Positions 1 through 8,194 of a DNA stretch of 64,000 nt are shown one piece after another. Under the pieces are notes generated by a model. That model was not told the origin of the DNA, made no database searches, and was given only the letters and a program-made list of their open reading frames with translations. Position numbers and translations under genes: made by a program. Numbering within the stretch: the first letter of the stretch is position 1; every line of letters begins with the position of its first letter. The stretch comes from an uncultured Lachnospiraceae bacterium (lineage in GTDB: Bacteria > Bacillota > Clostridia > Lachnospirales > Lachnospiraceae). The stretch spans positions 1 to 64,000 of the forward strand of contig CAJUTC010000008.1 in assembly GCA_910589195.1 (NCBI GenBank). Direction: 5' to 3'.

Positions 1-19
1 GCTGTCCGGGGTTTCCAAA

Positions 20-65
20 GGGGCTTGCCCCTTGGCACACGACTTTGCCTGCAAAGTGTAGTGTG
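20..65. other. Paired hairpins, candidate oriT or element-end region
   Basis: Two adjacent inverted repeats are visible. GGGGC/GCCCC lies at 20-31. CACAC-GA-CTTTGC pairs imperfectly with GCAAAG-TGTA-GTGTG at 36-65. Stacked hairpins of this kind are common at transfer origins of mobilizable elements, and a relaxase remnant lies at 3142-3414. That this is an oriT is inference only; no nick site can be assigned and the left part of the element lies outside the window. Confidence 0.3.
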
Positions 66-175
66 TTATATGCTTTGTCGGCGTTGCTGCGAAAATGAAG
101 TTGCCGCCGGGAGGACAAATACATTTGAAGCAGCAGGAAAGCGACAATTATTTTCAAAGTTTTTAAATCGTGTAA

Positions 176-722
176 TCATGGTAATAAGAACATATTTTTA
201 AATTGTTTTAACAGATTGTAAACATCGATACCAGTATTAGTTAGCAAATATTCAAATGCTTGCGCTCCAGTAAGTACTGTCCATCCGCCACGAACACAGG
301 CTGTAATAGCAGCGGATAAATTATCATCACGAAGAATTAATAATACTGGACGATAACCATAATCGTGTAACAATTTTCCATATTGCTTAAATTTTTTGAG
401 TGTTCCTGAATCGCCAGAACCAATTCTATATTTGGTGTCTATTGCGTCTTTCCCTATAATTAAGTCACAAGGTTCATCACTATCAATTTTTAATGCCGGC
501 TTGAAAGAAGAACAATGATGCTTACATATTTCCACCACAATTAATTGCCACATCATACCGAGTTCTCTACCCCAATACTGTCTATTTTCTCTTTTTTGCT
601 CTGGAGTAATTCCAAAAATATCCATTAGCACATCAATATCATTGTTTTCGGCAGAATATGTTTTTTTTAAAAGCCTCATAATATTTCTTCAAAATAGGGT
701 TAATGTAATTTTCGTCATTCAT
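176..722 (-). pseudogene. ApaLI-like type II restriction endonuclease, frameshifted in an A8 run
   Basis: The in-frame 167-residue segment (176-679) carries a PD-(D/E)XK-type core: D72, then D81-T-K83, numbered from the ATG at 679. The pattern resembles ApaLI-like restriction endonucleases as I remember that family; the subtype is not proven. The natural start appears to be the ATG at 722, which overlaps the stop of the controller gene and reads MNDENYINPILKKYYEAFKK. It leaves frame at eight consecutive A (661-668 as T on the plus strand). Removing one A joins it to TYSAENNDIDVLMD. The gene is therefore an inactive allele, a phase-variable gene, or one that is translated by slippage or from the internal ATG at 679. 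The gene order methylase, controller, nuclease fits a type II system. Confidence 0.6.
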
Positions 723-939
723 CTGTATTGCCTCCAAAATCAAATAATTTATAAGCTGGAATTTTTAAGGCACTGGAAATTTTCTCTATATTTTTCAACG
801 AAATACTTCGAGTACCACGTTCGACTGCACTAATATATGTTCTATGTAAATCTGATAATTCAGCCAATTCTTCTTGGGATAAGTTTCTTTCAGTGCGGTA
901 CTTGTATACGTTTCTACCAAACTTTTCACAGATGTCCAT
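715..939 (-). CDS. XRE-family controller (C) protein of the restriction-modification system
   Basis: A 74-residue protein that is almost entirely one helix-turn-helix domain (motif SQEELAELSDLHRTYISAVE), the size and form of R-M controller proteins, which time expression of the nuclease relative to the methylase. I chose the ATG at 939 over the longer 86-residue reading because GGAGGTGG lies just upstream. The stop overlaps the endonuclease start (ATG at 722), so translation of the nuclease is probably coupled. It likely binds the palindrome near 979-995. It could be a generic phage-type repressor, but its position between methylase and nuclease favours a C protein. Confidence 0.75.
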   Translation of the reverse strand: MDICEKFGRNVYKYRTERNLSQEELAELSDLHRTYISAVERGTRSISLKNIEKISSALKIPAYKLFDFGGNTDE

Positions 940-978
940 TGTTCCACCTCCTCTATCAAATTTTAATCGTTGCATACA

Positions 979-995
979 ATAAGTCTACAGACAAT
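979..995 (-). promoter_or_regulatory. Candidate C-box operator upstream of the controller gene
   Basis: The palindrome GTCTACAGAC (983-992) sits about 45 bases upstream of the controller start, flanked by the near-symmetric AA and AA/TA bases. Controller proteins bind similar GTC/GAC palindromes and activate their own operon. The assignment rests on position and symmetry alone. Confidence 0.4.
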
Positions 996-1013
996 ACGTT
1001 TCATTTTGACATA

Positions 1014-1049
1014 AGAAAAGCGAAGACTTTGAGAAGTCTCCGCTTTTCT
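1014..1049 (-). terminator. Hairpin after the methyltransferase gene
   Basis: AGAAAAGCGAAGACTT (1014-1029) pairs with AAGTCTCCGCTTTTCT (1034-1049) around a four-base loop, with one mismatch. It sits just past the methylase stop (1057), so it probably separates methylase transcripts from the controller-nuclease operon. The following T-run is weak. Confidence 0.6.
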
Positions 1050-1056
1050 AAGTGAA

Positions 1057-1953
1057 TTATTTATTTTCTAAACGTTTTTTAGCAATATCTACATATTCTT
1101 GGTTTATTTCAATTCCAAAATAATCGATACCTAAGTTTTTGGCAGCAACCAATGTGGTTCCAGATCCAGCAAAGGGATCAAGTACAATGTTTCCATATCC
1201 CTTCGGAACTGTTAGCTTGACTAATTTTTCCATTAATGCTAAAGGCTTAACAGTTGGATGGGTATTGAAATCATCTAAGGCTTCACGTTTTATGTTCTCA
1301 ATAATATTAGATTGAAATCCTGCATTATCTTTTGCCTGAAAAAGTCCGACATGATGTGTTGTTAGTGTTGCGACATAATTATTTACTAATGGTTTTTGAA
1401 GAATAACGATAGCTTCCCATTCATTTCTCAAACAACTATGCCATCCATTCCATTCTTGAGCATTTTTATCGCCCATTTTTTCTAGTTTTTTACTGATATT
1501 TATTCCTTTTGGAATACCGCTATTTCTGCGCCAAACAAGAATATCTCGTGCGTAGAAACCAGCGTTTTCTAATGCAACTTGAATATGTGCAGCTGTCCTA
1601 GTGCTGTTAAATGCAAGGACGAATGCACCTGGTTTCAGAATACGGAATAACTCTTTTCCCCATGACTCTACCCAATCTTGGTATTCTAAAATATTTTTTC
1701 GATTTTTATCATACCATCGAGAGTTACGAACACCTCCGGCTAAGCCACTTCCATACGGAATGTTTTTTACTAATGTAGAACTAGAGTTTTTTACGTTATC
1801 TAATCTACGATTTATTTCTACCTCATTCCATGAACGTCCTATAAATTCATAGTTATAAGGGGGATCTGTGATACAACATGCGATGCTATTCGTATCCATC
1901 TGCCGCATGATATTAAAACAATCCCCACAGAGAATACTGTTTACAATAATCAT
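1057..1953 (-). CDS. Type II site-specific DNA methyltransferase (N6-adenine or N4-cytosine class)
   Basis: A 298-residue protein. The catalytic motif DPPY is near residue 30. The SAM-binding motif DPFAGSGTTLVAAKNLG is near residue 260 and is followed by FGIEINQEYVDIAKKRL. The catalytic motif precedes the SAM motif, the order of beta-class enzymes; the stretch between them would hold target recognition. It methylates its site and so protects host DNA from the paired nuclease at 176-722. It is transcribed in the same direction as the controller and nuclease but separated by a hairpin. Recognition sequence cannot be read from the protein; a GTGCAC-type site is a guess from the nuclease resemblance. 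Confidence 0.85.
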   Translation of the reverse strand: MIIVNSILCGDCFNIMRQMDTNSIACCITDPPYNYEFIGRSWNEVEINRRLDNVKNSSSTLVKNIPYGSGLAGGVRNSRWYDKNRKNILEYQDWVESWGKELFRILKPGAFVLAFNSTRTAAHIQVALENAGFYARDILVWRRNSGIPKGINISKKLEKMGDKNAQEWNGWHSCLRNEWEAIVILQKPLVNNYVATLTTHHVGLFQAKDNAGFQSNIIENIKREALDDFNTHPTVKPLALMEKLVKLTVPKGYGNIVLDPFAGSGTTLVAAKNLGIDYFGIEINQEYVDIAKKRLENK

Positions 1954-1988
1954 TTTTAAGAGTTCTCCTAGCTGGTTTAATTTTTATT

Positions 1989-2594
1989 TTATATTTTAAT
2001 TATTTGTAAGAATAATGTTTCAAATAACTCCTTTGCCTCATCATTCATCTCAATAGTTAGAGATAATTGATTAGTAATTATTGGGATAACATTATCTAAT
2101 ATTATGGGAGCGTTTTTCTTTGCAGAGGTTAGTATATTTTGAAACATATCGGCAGTCAAGTTTAAAAACAACGAAAAAGCTTGATAGGGGTGGTCTGCGC
2201 TTTTTTGGCTACCCGGAAGGTATTGTTTCAAAGTAATCCGTATCAGCCTGATTCGGCGGGGGAAATTTTTATGTTCCAACAGCCGGTTGAGAATTTCTAC
2301 ATCTACCGAACCTGTTACAAGACCTTTCACAGCTCCCTCGGACAAGCCTAATTCAGAAATATCATAGCTTTTGCGAACGCTCACGGTGGACAAACCCAGT
2401 ATGTAGTCTGTTGATACCTTAAATTCTTTTGCCACGCCTATAAGAATATCGCTGCTGACCGTCTTTGTTTCTCCGCTGACAATACGGCTCAACTGGGAGG
2501 CAGCGCCTATCTTCTCCGCAAGTTGCTTTTGTGTGATGTGGTTTTCATTGCATAAATCGGAAATCCGCTGTCCGGGTGTTTCGGGTAAAGACAT
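1989..2594 (-). CDS. XRE-family transcriptional regulator
   Basis: A 201-residue protein with an N-terminal helix-turn-helix (about residues 10-65, motif TQKQLAEKIGAASQLSRIVS), like regulators in conjugative elements. The rest has no domain I recognise; the last third is hydrophobic and helical, perhaps for oligomerisation. AAAGGAGG lies upstream of the ATG at 2594. The promoter (TATAAT at 2621-2626, TTGCAT at 2643-2648, both on the minus strand) is overlapped by a perfect palindrome, so autorepression is likely. It may control the mobile island or the R-M genes downstream on the same strand. Confidence 0.7.
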   Translation of the reverse strand: MSLPETPGQRISDLCNENHITQKQLAEKIGAASQLSRIVSGETKTVSSDILIGVAKEFKVSTDYILGLSTVSVRKSYDISELGLSEGAVKGLVTGSVDVEILNRLLEHKNFPRRIRLIRITLKQYLPGSQKSADHPYQAFSLFLNLTADMFQNILTSAKKNAPIILDNVIPIITNQLSLTIEMNDEAKELFETLFLQIIKI

Positions 2595-2620
2595 ATGACG
2601 AACCTCCTTTGCTTACTTCC

Positions 2621-2708
2621 ATTATACAGAAAAATTGCAGAAATGCAATTTTGAAATTGAATATTGCCCTAAAATGCAATTCTCGTAAGATTCCAGGAAT
2701 TGCATTTT
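2621..2708 (-). promoter_or_regulatory. Promoter with two TGCAATT palindromic operators
   Basis: TATAAT (minus strand, 2621-2626) and TTGCAT about 16 bases upstream form a sigma-A-type promoter. A perfect inverted repeat AAAATTGCA/TGCAATTTT (2631-2652) covers the -35 and spacer. A second, perfect 12-base repeat AAAATGCAATTC/GAATTGCATTTT (2671-2708) lies behind it. Both share the TGCAATT core, which points to one protein, probably the adjacent XRE regulator. Confidence 0.6.
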
Positions 2709-2832
2709 TGTATCACAGTAAGAATACCCCCTGCTCAGCAGGGGGAGGGAAGCTCTTTAGATAAAAGTAAACTCTTGTACTGAAATAAAAATGGGTCTGC
2801 AAACCACAAATAAAAAGCACAGGAGGTCCAAA

Positions 2833-3141
2833 ATGGACAATAATAGTTTAGTATAAGAAATAGGAATGCAAGTATTATCTGGTATTTGCACCAAAATACC
2901 GTAGGCAAATTATATACGAAGAGATAAAAGCGGATGTAGGACAAATATTAGGGACATTATGCCGCTGAAAGGGAATAGAAATAATTATTCCGTATCCGAG
3001 GTTAGTATACTTAAAAGGGAAAAGTGCGCTGATGATATTTGAAAAGCATGCAAATTTGAAGTATAAATATGGGAACCGCCATTTTTGATGTAGGGGATAT
3101 TATGTAGATACAGTGGGAACGAACACAGCGGCAATAAAAAC
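2833..3141 (+). pseudogene. IS200/IS605-type TnpA transposase remnant
   Basis: An AGGAGG site at 2821 and ATG at 2833 open a reading that stops after MDNNSLV. In a shifted frame from 2867 the sequence reads CKYYLVFAPKYRRQIIYEEI, then KADVGQILGTLCR, a stop, and later YLKGKSALMIFEKHANLKY, KYGNRHF, a second stop and GYYVDTVG. These are hallmark segments of IS200-family TnpA (single-strand HUH transposases). The segment that normally carries the HUH histidines, between EII and YLKGKSA, is missing. Frameshift, stops and deletion make it clearly dead. Confidence 0.75.
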
Positions 3142-3414
3142 ATGCAGGCGGTCTATCTTTCCAAACAGGCGAGGGCGATTGAAACCACGCTGGACGGTAT
3201 TACACCGTTCAATGCCGGGAAGAAGAAAGAGGAAGCCCTCTCCCTGCTGAAAAAGTGGTTTCCGCAGATGGAGAATTTTTCCGGTCAGCTCAAAAAATAC
3301 AAGGTCACGATAAATGACCTTTTGGAAGAAAATGAAAAGCTGGAAGCACGAGCCAAAGCCAGTGAAAAGGGCAAGATGAAAGCCAAAGCTATCGTTGATT
3401 TATGGGGCTGTTGA
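3142..3414 (+). pseudogene. Mob/Pre plasmid recombination (relaxase) remnant
   Basis: The 90-residue reading contains ARAIETTLDGITPFN, KKWFPQMENFSGQLKKYK and LLEENEKLEARAKASEKGKM, which resemble a coiled-coil stretch in the C-terminal half of MobV/Pre-type mobilization proteins. The catalytic N-terminal domain is absent and the end, KAIVDLWGC, looks like out-of-family sequence after a break. It begins where the transposase remnant ends, as if the insertion disrupted the relaxase gene. It is unlikely to be expressed usefully. The assignment comes from memory of this conserved segment. Confidence 0.6.
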
Positions 3415-3629
3415 CGGTATAATAAAGGTGTCAGCAGCTCTTTTCAAGATATAGGTTCTTAGGCGATTGCGAAACTCCCTTTCGGGGAACCGTGGATGAT
3501 CAAACCAGGCAAAATAAGAACTGCCTGCCGCTGCATTAGAGCCTGACGTTATCTGGCTGTTAGACATGTTACTCAGGTAGAAGAGTTCGTAATTATTTAT
3601 TTACATACCAAAAGAAAGGATTCTATAAA

Positions 3630-4730
3630 ATGAAAGCATTTGTTTTACATGACATAAATGATTTCCGATTTGAAACGGTTCCCACGCCAATTCCCAATGA
3701 CGATGAGGTGCTGGTATCGGTAAAAGCAGCAGGCATCTGTGGTTCCGATATTCCCAGGGTATACCGCACAGGCACCTATTCTTATCCATTAATCCCAGGC
3801 CATGAATTTTCCGGGGTGGTGACGGAAACGGGTGCAAAGGCGGATGGCAGTTGGATAGGGAAGCGGGTAGGTATTTTCCCGCTGATCCCATGCGGCAGTT
3901 GTGTACCCTGCCAAAAAGGGCAATATGAAATGTGCCGCCATTACAGTTATTTAGGCTCCCGGAGAGATGGCGGTTTTGCAGAATACGTGGCAGTGCCGGC
4001 TGCAAATCTGGTTGCTTTGCCAGATAACGTAGCGTTTGAGGAAGCTGCTATGCTGGAACCTATGGCAGTGGCAGTGCATGCCATGAGAGGGATGACAGGC
4101 TCCATGCTGGACAAGTCCAATTTGGCAAAGGAAATGGACGATACAGTAGCTGTATGCGGTCTTGGAACCATAGGCCTGCTGCTGATCGCGTTTCTTCGGG
4201 AAGCCGGGTTTTCCAATATATTAGCAATCGGGAACAAAGAATTTCAGAAAAAGGCGGTTTTAAATATTGGTCTGCAGCCAGACCAGTACTGTGACAGTAA
4301 AACCCAAGATGTGCCCAAGTGGATTATGGAGCGGACAAATGGGACTGGTGCCGATTTGTTTTTTGAGTGCGTCGGAAAAAATGAAACAGTAGCTCAGGCA
4401 GTGGATTGTGGGGCTCCCGGCGGCAGGATTATGCTGGTAGGCAATCCATATTCCCATATGACACTGGAAAAGGCTGTATATTGGAAAATTTTACGAAACC
4501 AGTTAACAATAACCGGAACTTGGAATTCTTCTTTTTCGTATCATGGGGATTTGATAGAAGATGATTGGAGTTATGTGGTGAAACGGCTTTCTGCTAAAAA
4601 AATCAATCCTCGAATATTGATTTCCCATCAATTTCCCTTGGAAGAATTAGAACAGGGGTTTCATATAATGCGGGATAAGAAAGAAGATTATGGGAAAATC
4701 ATAGGGTATTTGGGCAACAACTTCCTGTAA
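3630..4730 (+). CDS. Zinc-dependent alcohol/polyol dehydrogenase (GatD-like)
   Basis: A 366-residue medium-chain dehydrogenase, the usual family length. The catalytic zinc motif AGICGSD is near residue 35 and GHEFSGVV near 55. The structural zinc cysteines fit CGSCVPCQKGQYEMC (about 90-105). The nucleotide-binding motif VCGLGTIG is near residue 175. It oxidises an alcohol to a ketone or aldehyde with NAD(P). The overall sequence is closest in my judgement to galactitol-1-phosphate 5-dehydrogenases, but no PTS or sugar genes are adjacent, so the substrate is unknown. It stands alone after the mobile island and marks its right edge. Confidence 0.8.
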   Translation: MKAFVLHDINDFRFETVPTPIPNDDEVLVSVKAAGICGSDIPRVYRTGTYSYPLIPGHEFSGVVTETGAKADGSWIGKRVGIFPLIPCGSCVPCQKGQYEMCRHYSYLGSRRDGGFAEYVAVPAANLVALPDNVAFEEAAMLEPMAVAVHAMRGMTGSMLDKSNLAKEMDDTVAVCGLGTIGLLLIAFLREAGFSNILAIGNKEFQKKAVLNIGLQPDQYCDSKTQDVPKWIMERTNGTGADLFFECVGKNETVAQAVDCGAPGGRIMLVGNPYSHMTLEKAVYWKILRNQLTITGTWNSSFSYHGDLIEDDWSYVVKRLSAKKINPRILISHQFPLEELEQGFHIMRDKKEDYGKIIGYLGNNFL

Positions 4731-4752
4731 AGAGTCAATAAATTTTTACAAA

Positions 4753-4792
4753 GTATCCGACAAAACACGCCAGTGACACATTTGCCGGATAC
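4753..4792. repeat. Short dispersed inverted repeat, family C copy 1
   Basis: GTATCCGACAAA (4753-4764) and TTTGCCGGATAC (4781-4792) form a 12-base stem with one mismatch, in the gap between two convergent genes. A related sequence at 8497-8537 shares about 30 positions, including CGCC.GTGAC in the loop. It could also serve as a bidirectional terminator here. Confidence 0.5.
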
Positions 4793-4801
4793 GCGAAACA
4801 T

Positions 4802-5353
4802 TCAGCAAATTGGAATATCTGAGAAATTGATAAGCAAATCATTATAAATACCAACCTTTACAGAATCAGCAAAGGTATAATCTCCGGTATTCTCCGATTC
4901 AAAATCATAAACAAGGATGCGGTTTTTCTCTGGGTCAACGATCCAGTATTCACGAACCCCAGCAGTACGGTATTTAAACAATTTGGTATAATAGTCCATC
5001 CGTCTGCTGCCTGGCGATACAATTTCAATGATCCAGTCAGGGGCGCCAGAACACCCCTTGTCTGTGAGTTTGTTCGGATCGCATATAACGGAGATATCCG
5101 GCTCCACATAGTTGACATCATCTTGGTTCAGAAATACTGCAAATGGAGCGAAAAACGGTTCACAAGAATTACCGTTTGACTTGATATAAGAATTTATAGA
5201 GGAAAATAGTTCCCGGGCAATTGTCTGATGCGTGCGGTTGGGCGGCGCCATATAGTAAATCTGGCCGTCGATCAGTTCGGCTCTGCTGCCTTCTGGAAGG
5301 CCATAGATATCATCAACCGTATAGATCTTTTCTTGTGCTAGTTCTGGTGGCAT
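4802..5353 (-). CDS. Uma2-family (DUF820) putative endonuclease
   Basis: A 183-residue protein from the ATG at 5353, chosen because GAAAGGAAG precedes it; the longer reading to 5476 has no comparable site. It shows the Uma2 pattern: LPEGSRAELIDGQIYYMAPP at the N-terminus, then VEPDISVICD, and APDWIIEIVSPGSRRMDYYTKL with the PD-(D/E)XK-like D, E and later YREYW-type segment (VREYWIVDP). Family members are abundant in cyanobacteria and Firmicutes, often mobile, and of unknown biological role despite the nuclease fold. No partner gene is visible nearby. Confidence 0.8.
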   Translation of the reverse strand: MPPELAQEKIYTVDDIYGLPEGSRAELIDGQIYYMAPPNRTHQTIARELFSSINSYIKSNGNSCEPFFAPFAVFLNQDDVNYVEPDISVICDPNKLTDKGCSGAPDWIIEIVSPGSRRMDYYTKLFKYRTAGVREYWIVDPEKNRILVYDFESENTGDYTFADSVKVGIYNDLLINFSDIPIC

Positions 5354-5486
5354 GGTAACACTTCCTTTCTGAAAATGCCTTATTGATGTGGAACATTCTG
5401 GGGTCAAACACCATTCGGAACACATTGTAAAGATTTGGATCATCATATGCGCCACAAGGAGGGAAATTTGGGGCATATAACATCAT

Positions 5487-6290
5487 TTACAGGGAAATAA
5501 TTTCCCCATCATCCGGAACCAGGAGATTACCATGGTAATACTGTTTTCCTTCTTTTGTATATTCCCTTTTTCGGGCGGCTAAATTCTTATCTTCTGTATG
5601 CCACAGTATCAGATTTGGGATTTCCAGACGCTCAGCTAGGATGCAGGCATCTTTTACCGTGCTATGGTGTTTTTCATAGGGTTGAAATGTTTCCCGATCC
5701 CGGTACAGGCAGAATGCTTCATGCAAAAGCCAACTGCTTCCCCTTATATAGGTTTCGCAGCGTTCCTGATACGGCTCATCACCAGCGCAGGATAGTATTC
5801 GCCCGTCACTTAAGCGGATATTAAACCCAAACTGGGGCGCTTTCGTAGAGTGAATATCAAAAAACGTGACTGGATGCCCTAAAATTTCCCGTGTTTCTCC
5901 ATCAGAAACGGGAATGATCCGGATCCGATCCCCGATCCATTTTAGCACTTTATTCTGCAAGGTCAGACGGCAAAGGGTCATAATCGTTTCGACTAATCCG
6001 TTATGGCAGTAAATCCATAAGGTTCCTTCGTATTTCCCTTTGTTTATCTGCTGGCCAATCATCCGAACCATCCAAACTACGCCTAAAATATGATCCGTAT
6101 GTTCATGGGTAACAAAAAGATGATGGATGGCTTCAAAGGGAACATTCATATCTTCTAAAATCCGAAGGATTCCATTCCCTCCTCCTGCATCCACCATAAA
6201 AAATTCATCCTCCATACGAAGCGCGAAACAGGTGTTATAGCAGCGGGAAACCGCCGCGTTGCCTGTCCCGAAAACATAAAGCTGTTCCAT
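5487..6290 (-). CDS. MBL-fold metallohydrolase, RNase Z-like
   Basis: A 267-residue beta-lactamase-fold hydrolase. The metal-binding motif THEHTDHILG follows VDAGGGNGILR. Later ligands are plausible in CAGDEP, HSTVKD and LWHTED. The start at 6290 is preceded by GGAGGATTATTT; the extra 70 N-terminal residues possible in a longer reading carry no family sequence and cover a dispersed repeat. The fold covers RNA 3'-processing enzymes, arylsulfatases and phosphodiesterases, and the substrate cannot be chosen from sequence. It is transcribed alone, opposite to rubredoxin. Confidence 0.8.
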   Translation of the reverse strand: MEQLYVFGTGNAAVSRCYNTCFALRMEDEFFMVDAGGGNGILRILEDMNVPFEAIHHLFVTHEHTDHILGVVWMVRMIGQQINKGKYEGTLWIYCHNGLVETIMTLCRLTLQNKVLKWIGDRIRIIPVSDGETREILGHPVTFFDIHSTKAPQFGFNIRLSDGRILSCAGDEPYQERCETYIRGSSWLLHEAFCLYRDRETFQPYEKHHSTVKDACILAERLEIPNLILWHTEDKNLAARKREYTKEGKQYYHGNLLVPDDGEIISL

Positions 6291-6388
6291 AAATAATCCT
6301 CCATTTGTTTTTTCTATTGTTTGATGAATTTGCCAAAGCAGAGCGCTTTGATCAATTAATGAATACATTGCGTTTGTATTATTAAGTA

Positions 6389-6438
6389 ATGATGCTGGTG
6401 TCAAAAGGTCTTTTTCCACTTTTTGACCCTGGTATCGT
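6389..6438. repeat. Dispersed repeat, family A copy 1 (short form)
   Basis: The stretch begins ATGATGCTGGTGTCAAAAGG and continues TCTTTTTCCACTTTTTGACCC. GGTGTCAAAA and TTTTTGACCC face each other as a hairpin. About 33 bases match the left end of the element at 36676-36806 with two or three differences, and the copy at 63041-63088 in reverse. It lies in the 357-base gap upstream of the MBL gene, which otherwise shows nothing. Confidence 0.6.
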
Positions 6439-6647
6439 GTAATATTATAAAATAAGGTCAAACAGTTGTCAAACTCCTGATGCGTTGATATTCCAGCCAT
6501 TCAACCCATTCACCTGCCGCATAGCGCAAAAAGCTTTTTACTAATCAGCGAGTATTCCCCTTGACAACAATATGCGGAAATGATAAATTGAAGATCACCA
6601 GACACTGGTGTATATTCTATAAGAAATATCGCTTAAGGAGGAAACAT

Positions 6648-6809
6648 ATGGACAAATATTTATGTGAGCCATGCGGCTATATTTATGATCCAGAAACAGG
6701 TGATCCGGATAACGGCGTTGCTCCCGGTACGGCATTTGAGGATATTCCCGACGATTGGGTATGTCCGATCTGCGGTCTGGGCAAGGATGCTTTTGTAAAA
6801 GTGTCATAG
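6648..6809 (+). CDS. Rubredoxin
   Basis: A 53-residue protein with the two rubredoxin iron knuckles, CEPCG near residue 6 and CPICG near 39, plus the conserved YDPETGDPDNGVAPGTAFED and DDWVCP. The start at 6648 follows AAGGAGGAAAC; the longer reading from 6561 is not supported. It carries single electrons on a mononuclear Fe(SCys)4 site, typically to peroxide- or superoxide-reducing enzymes in anaerobes. It is a single-gene transcript ending at the hairpin at 6887-6925. No partner (rubrerythrin, flavodiiron protein) is adjacent. Confidence 0.97.
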   Translation: MDKYLCEPCGYIYDPETGDPDNGVAPGTAFEDIPDDWVCPICGLGKDAFVKVS

Positions 6810-6886
6810 GCTGTCCCATGATGGAAAAATTGGCATAGGGGGAACCAATTAAAATTTTGCAATTCAGAAATGAGATTCGGATTTGG

Positions 6887-6925
6887 AAACAGGACTTTTG
6901 CGATATTTACAAAAGCCCTGTTTTT
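6887..6925 (+). terminator. Rho-independent terminator after rubredoxin
   Basis: AAACAGGACTTTTG (6887-6900) pairs with CAAAAGCCCTGTTT (6910-6923) with one mismatch and continues into TTTTT. Confidence 0.8.
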
Positions 6926-7132
6926 GTGTAAAATAGTAAAGAATAATAGTATGGAATATAAAAACGGATCGTGTATGGGGAATGTGGGGCCGTTTTATTG
7001 TACAGGCAAGTTGTCTGGATGATTATCAAAAAGCATTATCTGAATGATCCGCTCCCCGCTGGTGTACAGTCTGCATCACATCTGATCTGTACATTAGATG
7101 CCACATACGATACAAGAGAGGAGAATGGTGAG

Positions 7133-8134
7133 GTGGAAGATTTTGATTTAGAACAGCAGCGCCAGGCCAGGCGCGTTGACAGAAAACATTTTTCAAGAAT
7201 TGCCGCCGGTTTTGTGCTTTATGATATTTTTGGCGCCGGGCTGCAGTTTTTAGCAGTCATGCTTCTTAGGCAAAGCGGTTGGGATTACAGGCCTTACGGG
7301 ATTAGTTTAAGTTGGATCCTGAATATGGCAAGCATGTATCTGATTGCCATGCCCCTGACAGCCTGCTACTTTAAGACCGTGCCCAAATTCGGACAGGTGC
7401 GGAATGAGAAATGGGAATTTCGGGCCTGGCTGGTGGTATTTTTGATTGGGCTATCTATGGGGTATTTCGGAAATATTATTGGCACAATTGTTACTAATTT
7501 TACCAGTTCCGTGTCGGTAGACTATGAAAATATGATGGATATGATTCTGGAAGGGAACATGTTCCTGATATTTTTAAACGTAGTAGTTGGGGCGCCTATT
7601 GTGGAAGAGCTGCTGTTTCGGAAATTTTTAATTGACCGGACCATAGGATATGGGGAAAAACTTTCCGTATTTCTATCCGGAATCTTGTTCGGAATTATGC
7701 ATGGGAATTTCCAGCAGTTTTTTTATGCGTTTGGTCTGGGATGCCTGTTTGCCTATATCTATTGTAAAACCGGGAAAATCCGGAATACAATTTTTTTTCA
7801 TATGTGGATTAACTTCTGTGGAAGCATTTTAGTTCCGTTTCTGATGAAAGCCATACTTTCCGGCTTGGATCCGGATTTTTATGATTACGAGTTGTTACAG
7901 AACCTGTTAGATAATCCACTTGCGATCCTTGCGGCGCTCGGTTTGCTGGGTTATATTGTTTTCCAGCTTTTGTCCGCAATCGCCGGTTTGATTTTGTTTT
8001 TCGTATTTAAGCACTATATCTGCTTTTATCCAGGGATTCGGATGGCTTCTAAAGGGGAGCTGCTGCGTTCTGTAGCGCTTAATCCTGGGATGGTGATTTT
8101 TCTTGGGTTTGGCATTTATCAGTTTTTTGCCTAA
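7133..8134 (+). CDS. CPBP-family intramembrane metalloprotease
   Basis: A polytopic membrane protein of about 333 residues with the CPBP (CAAX protease and bacteriocin-processing) signatures: EELLFR for the glutamate pair and arginine, GIMHGNFQQFF for the first histidine, and FFHMWIN for the second. Family members cleave within the membrane; bacterial roles include peptide maturation and self-immunity, but none can be assigned here. The start is uncertain. I favour the GTG at 7133, shortly before the first transmembrane segment, with GGAG about 10 bases upstream; an open frame extends to a GTG at 6971. There is no bacteriocin cluster next to it. Confidence 0.8.
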   Translation: MEDFDLEQQRQARRVDRKHFSRIAAGFVLYDIFGAGLQFLAVMLLRQSGWDYRPYGISLSWILNMASMYLIAMPLTACYFKTVPKFGQVRNEKWEFRAWLVVFLIGLSMGYFGNIIGTIVTNFTSSVSVDYENMMDMILEGNMFLIFLNVVVGAPIVEELLFRKFLIDRTIGYGEKLSVFLSGILFGIMHGNFQQFFYAFGLGCLFAYIYCKTGKIRNTIFFHMWINFCGSILVPFLMKAILSGLDPDFYDYELLQNLLDNPLAILAALGLLGYIVFQLLSAIAGLILFFVFKHYICFYPGIRMASKGELLRSVALNPGMVIFLGFGIYQFFA

Positions 8135-8194
8135 TACTTGACAGAACCTTATTCTTATGCTAAATTAACAGATAGCTTAAAAATAGCTAAATGC

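Noticed and set aside
2735..2944. 69-residue minus-strand open frame
   Set aside because: It is the antisense shadow of the IS200 transposase remnant.
6291..6500. 70-residue N-terminal extension of the MBL hydrolase
   Set aside because: It lacks family sequence and includes the family A repeat. A good ribosome binding site lies at the 6290 start.
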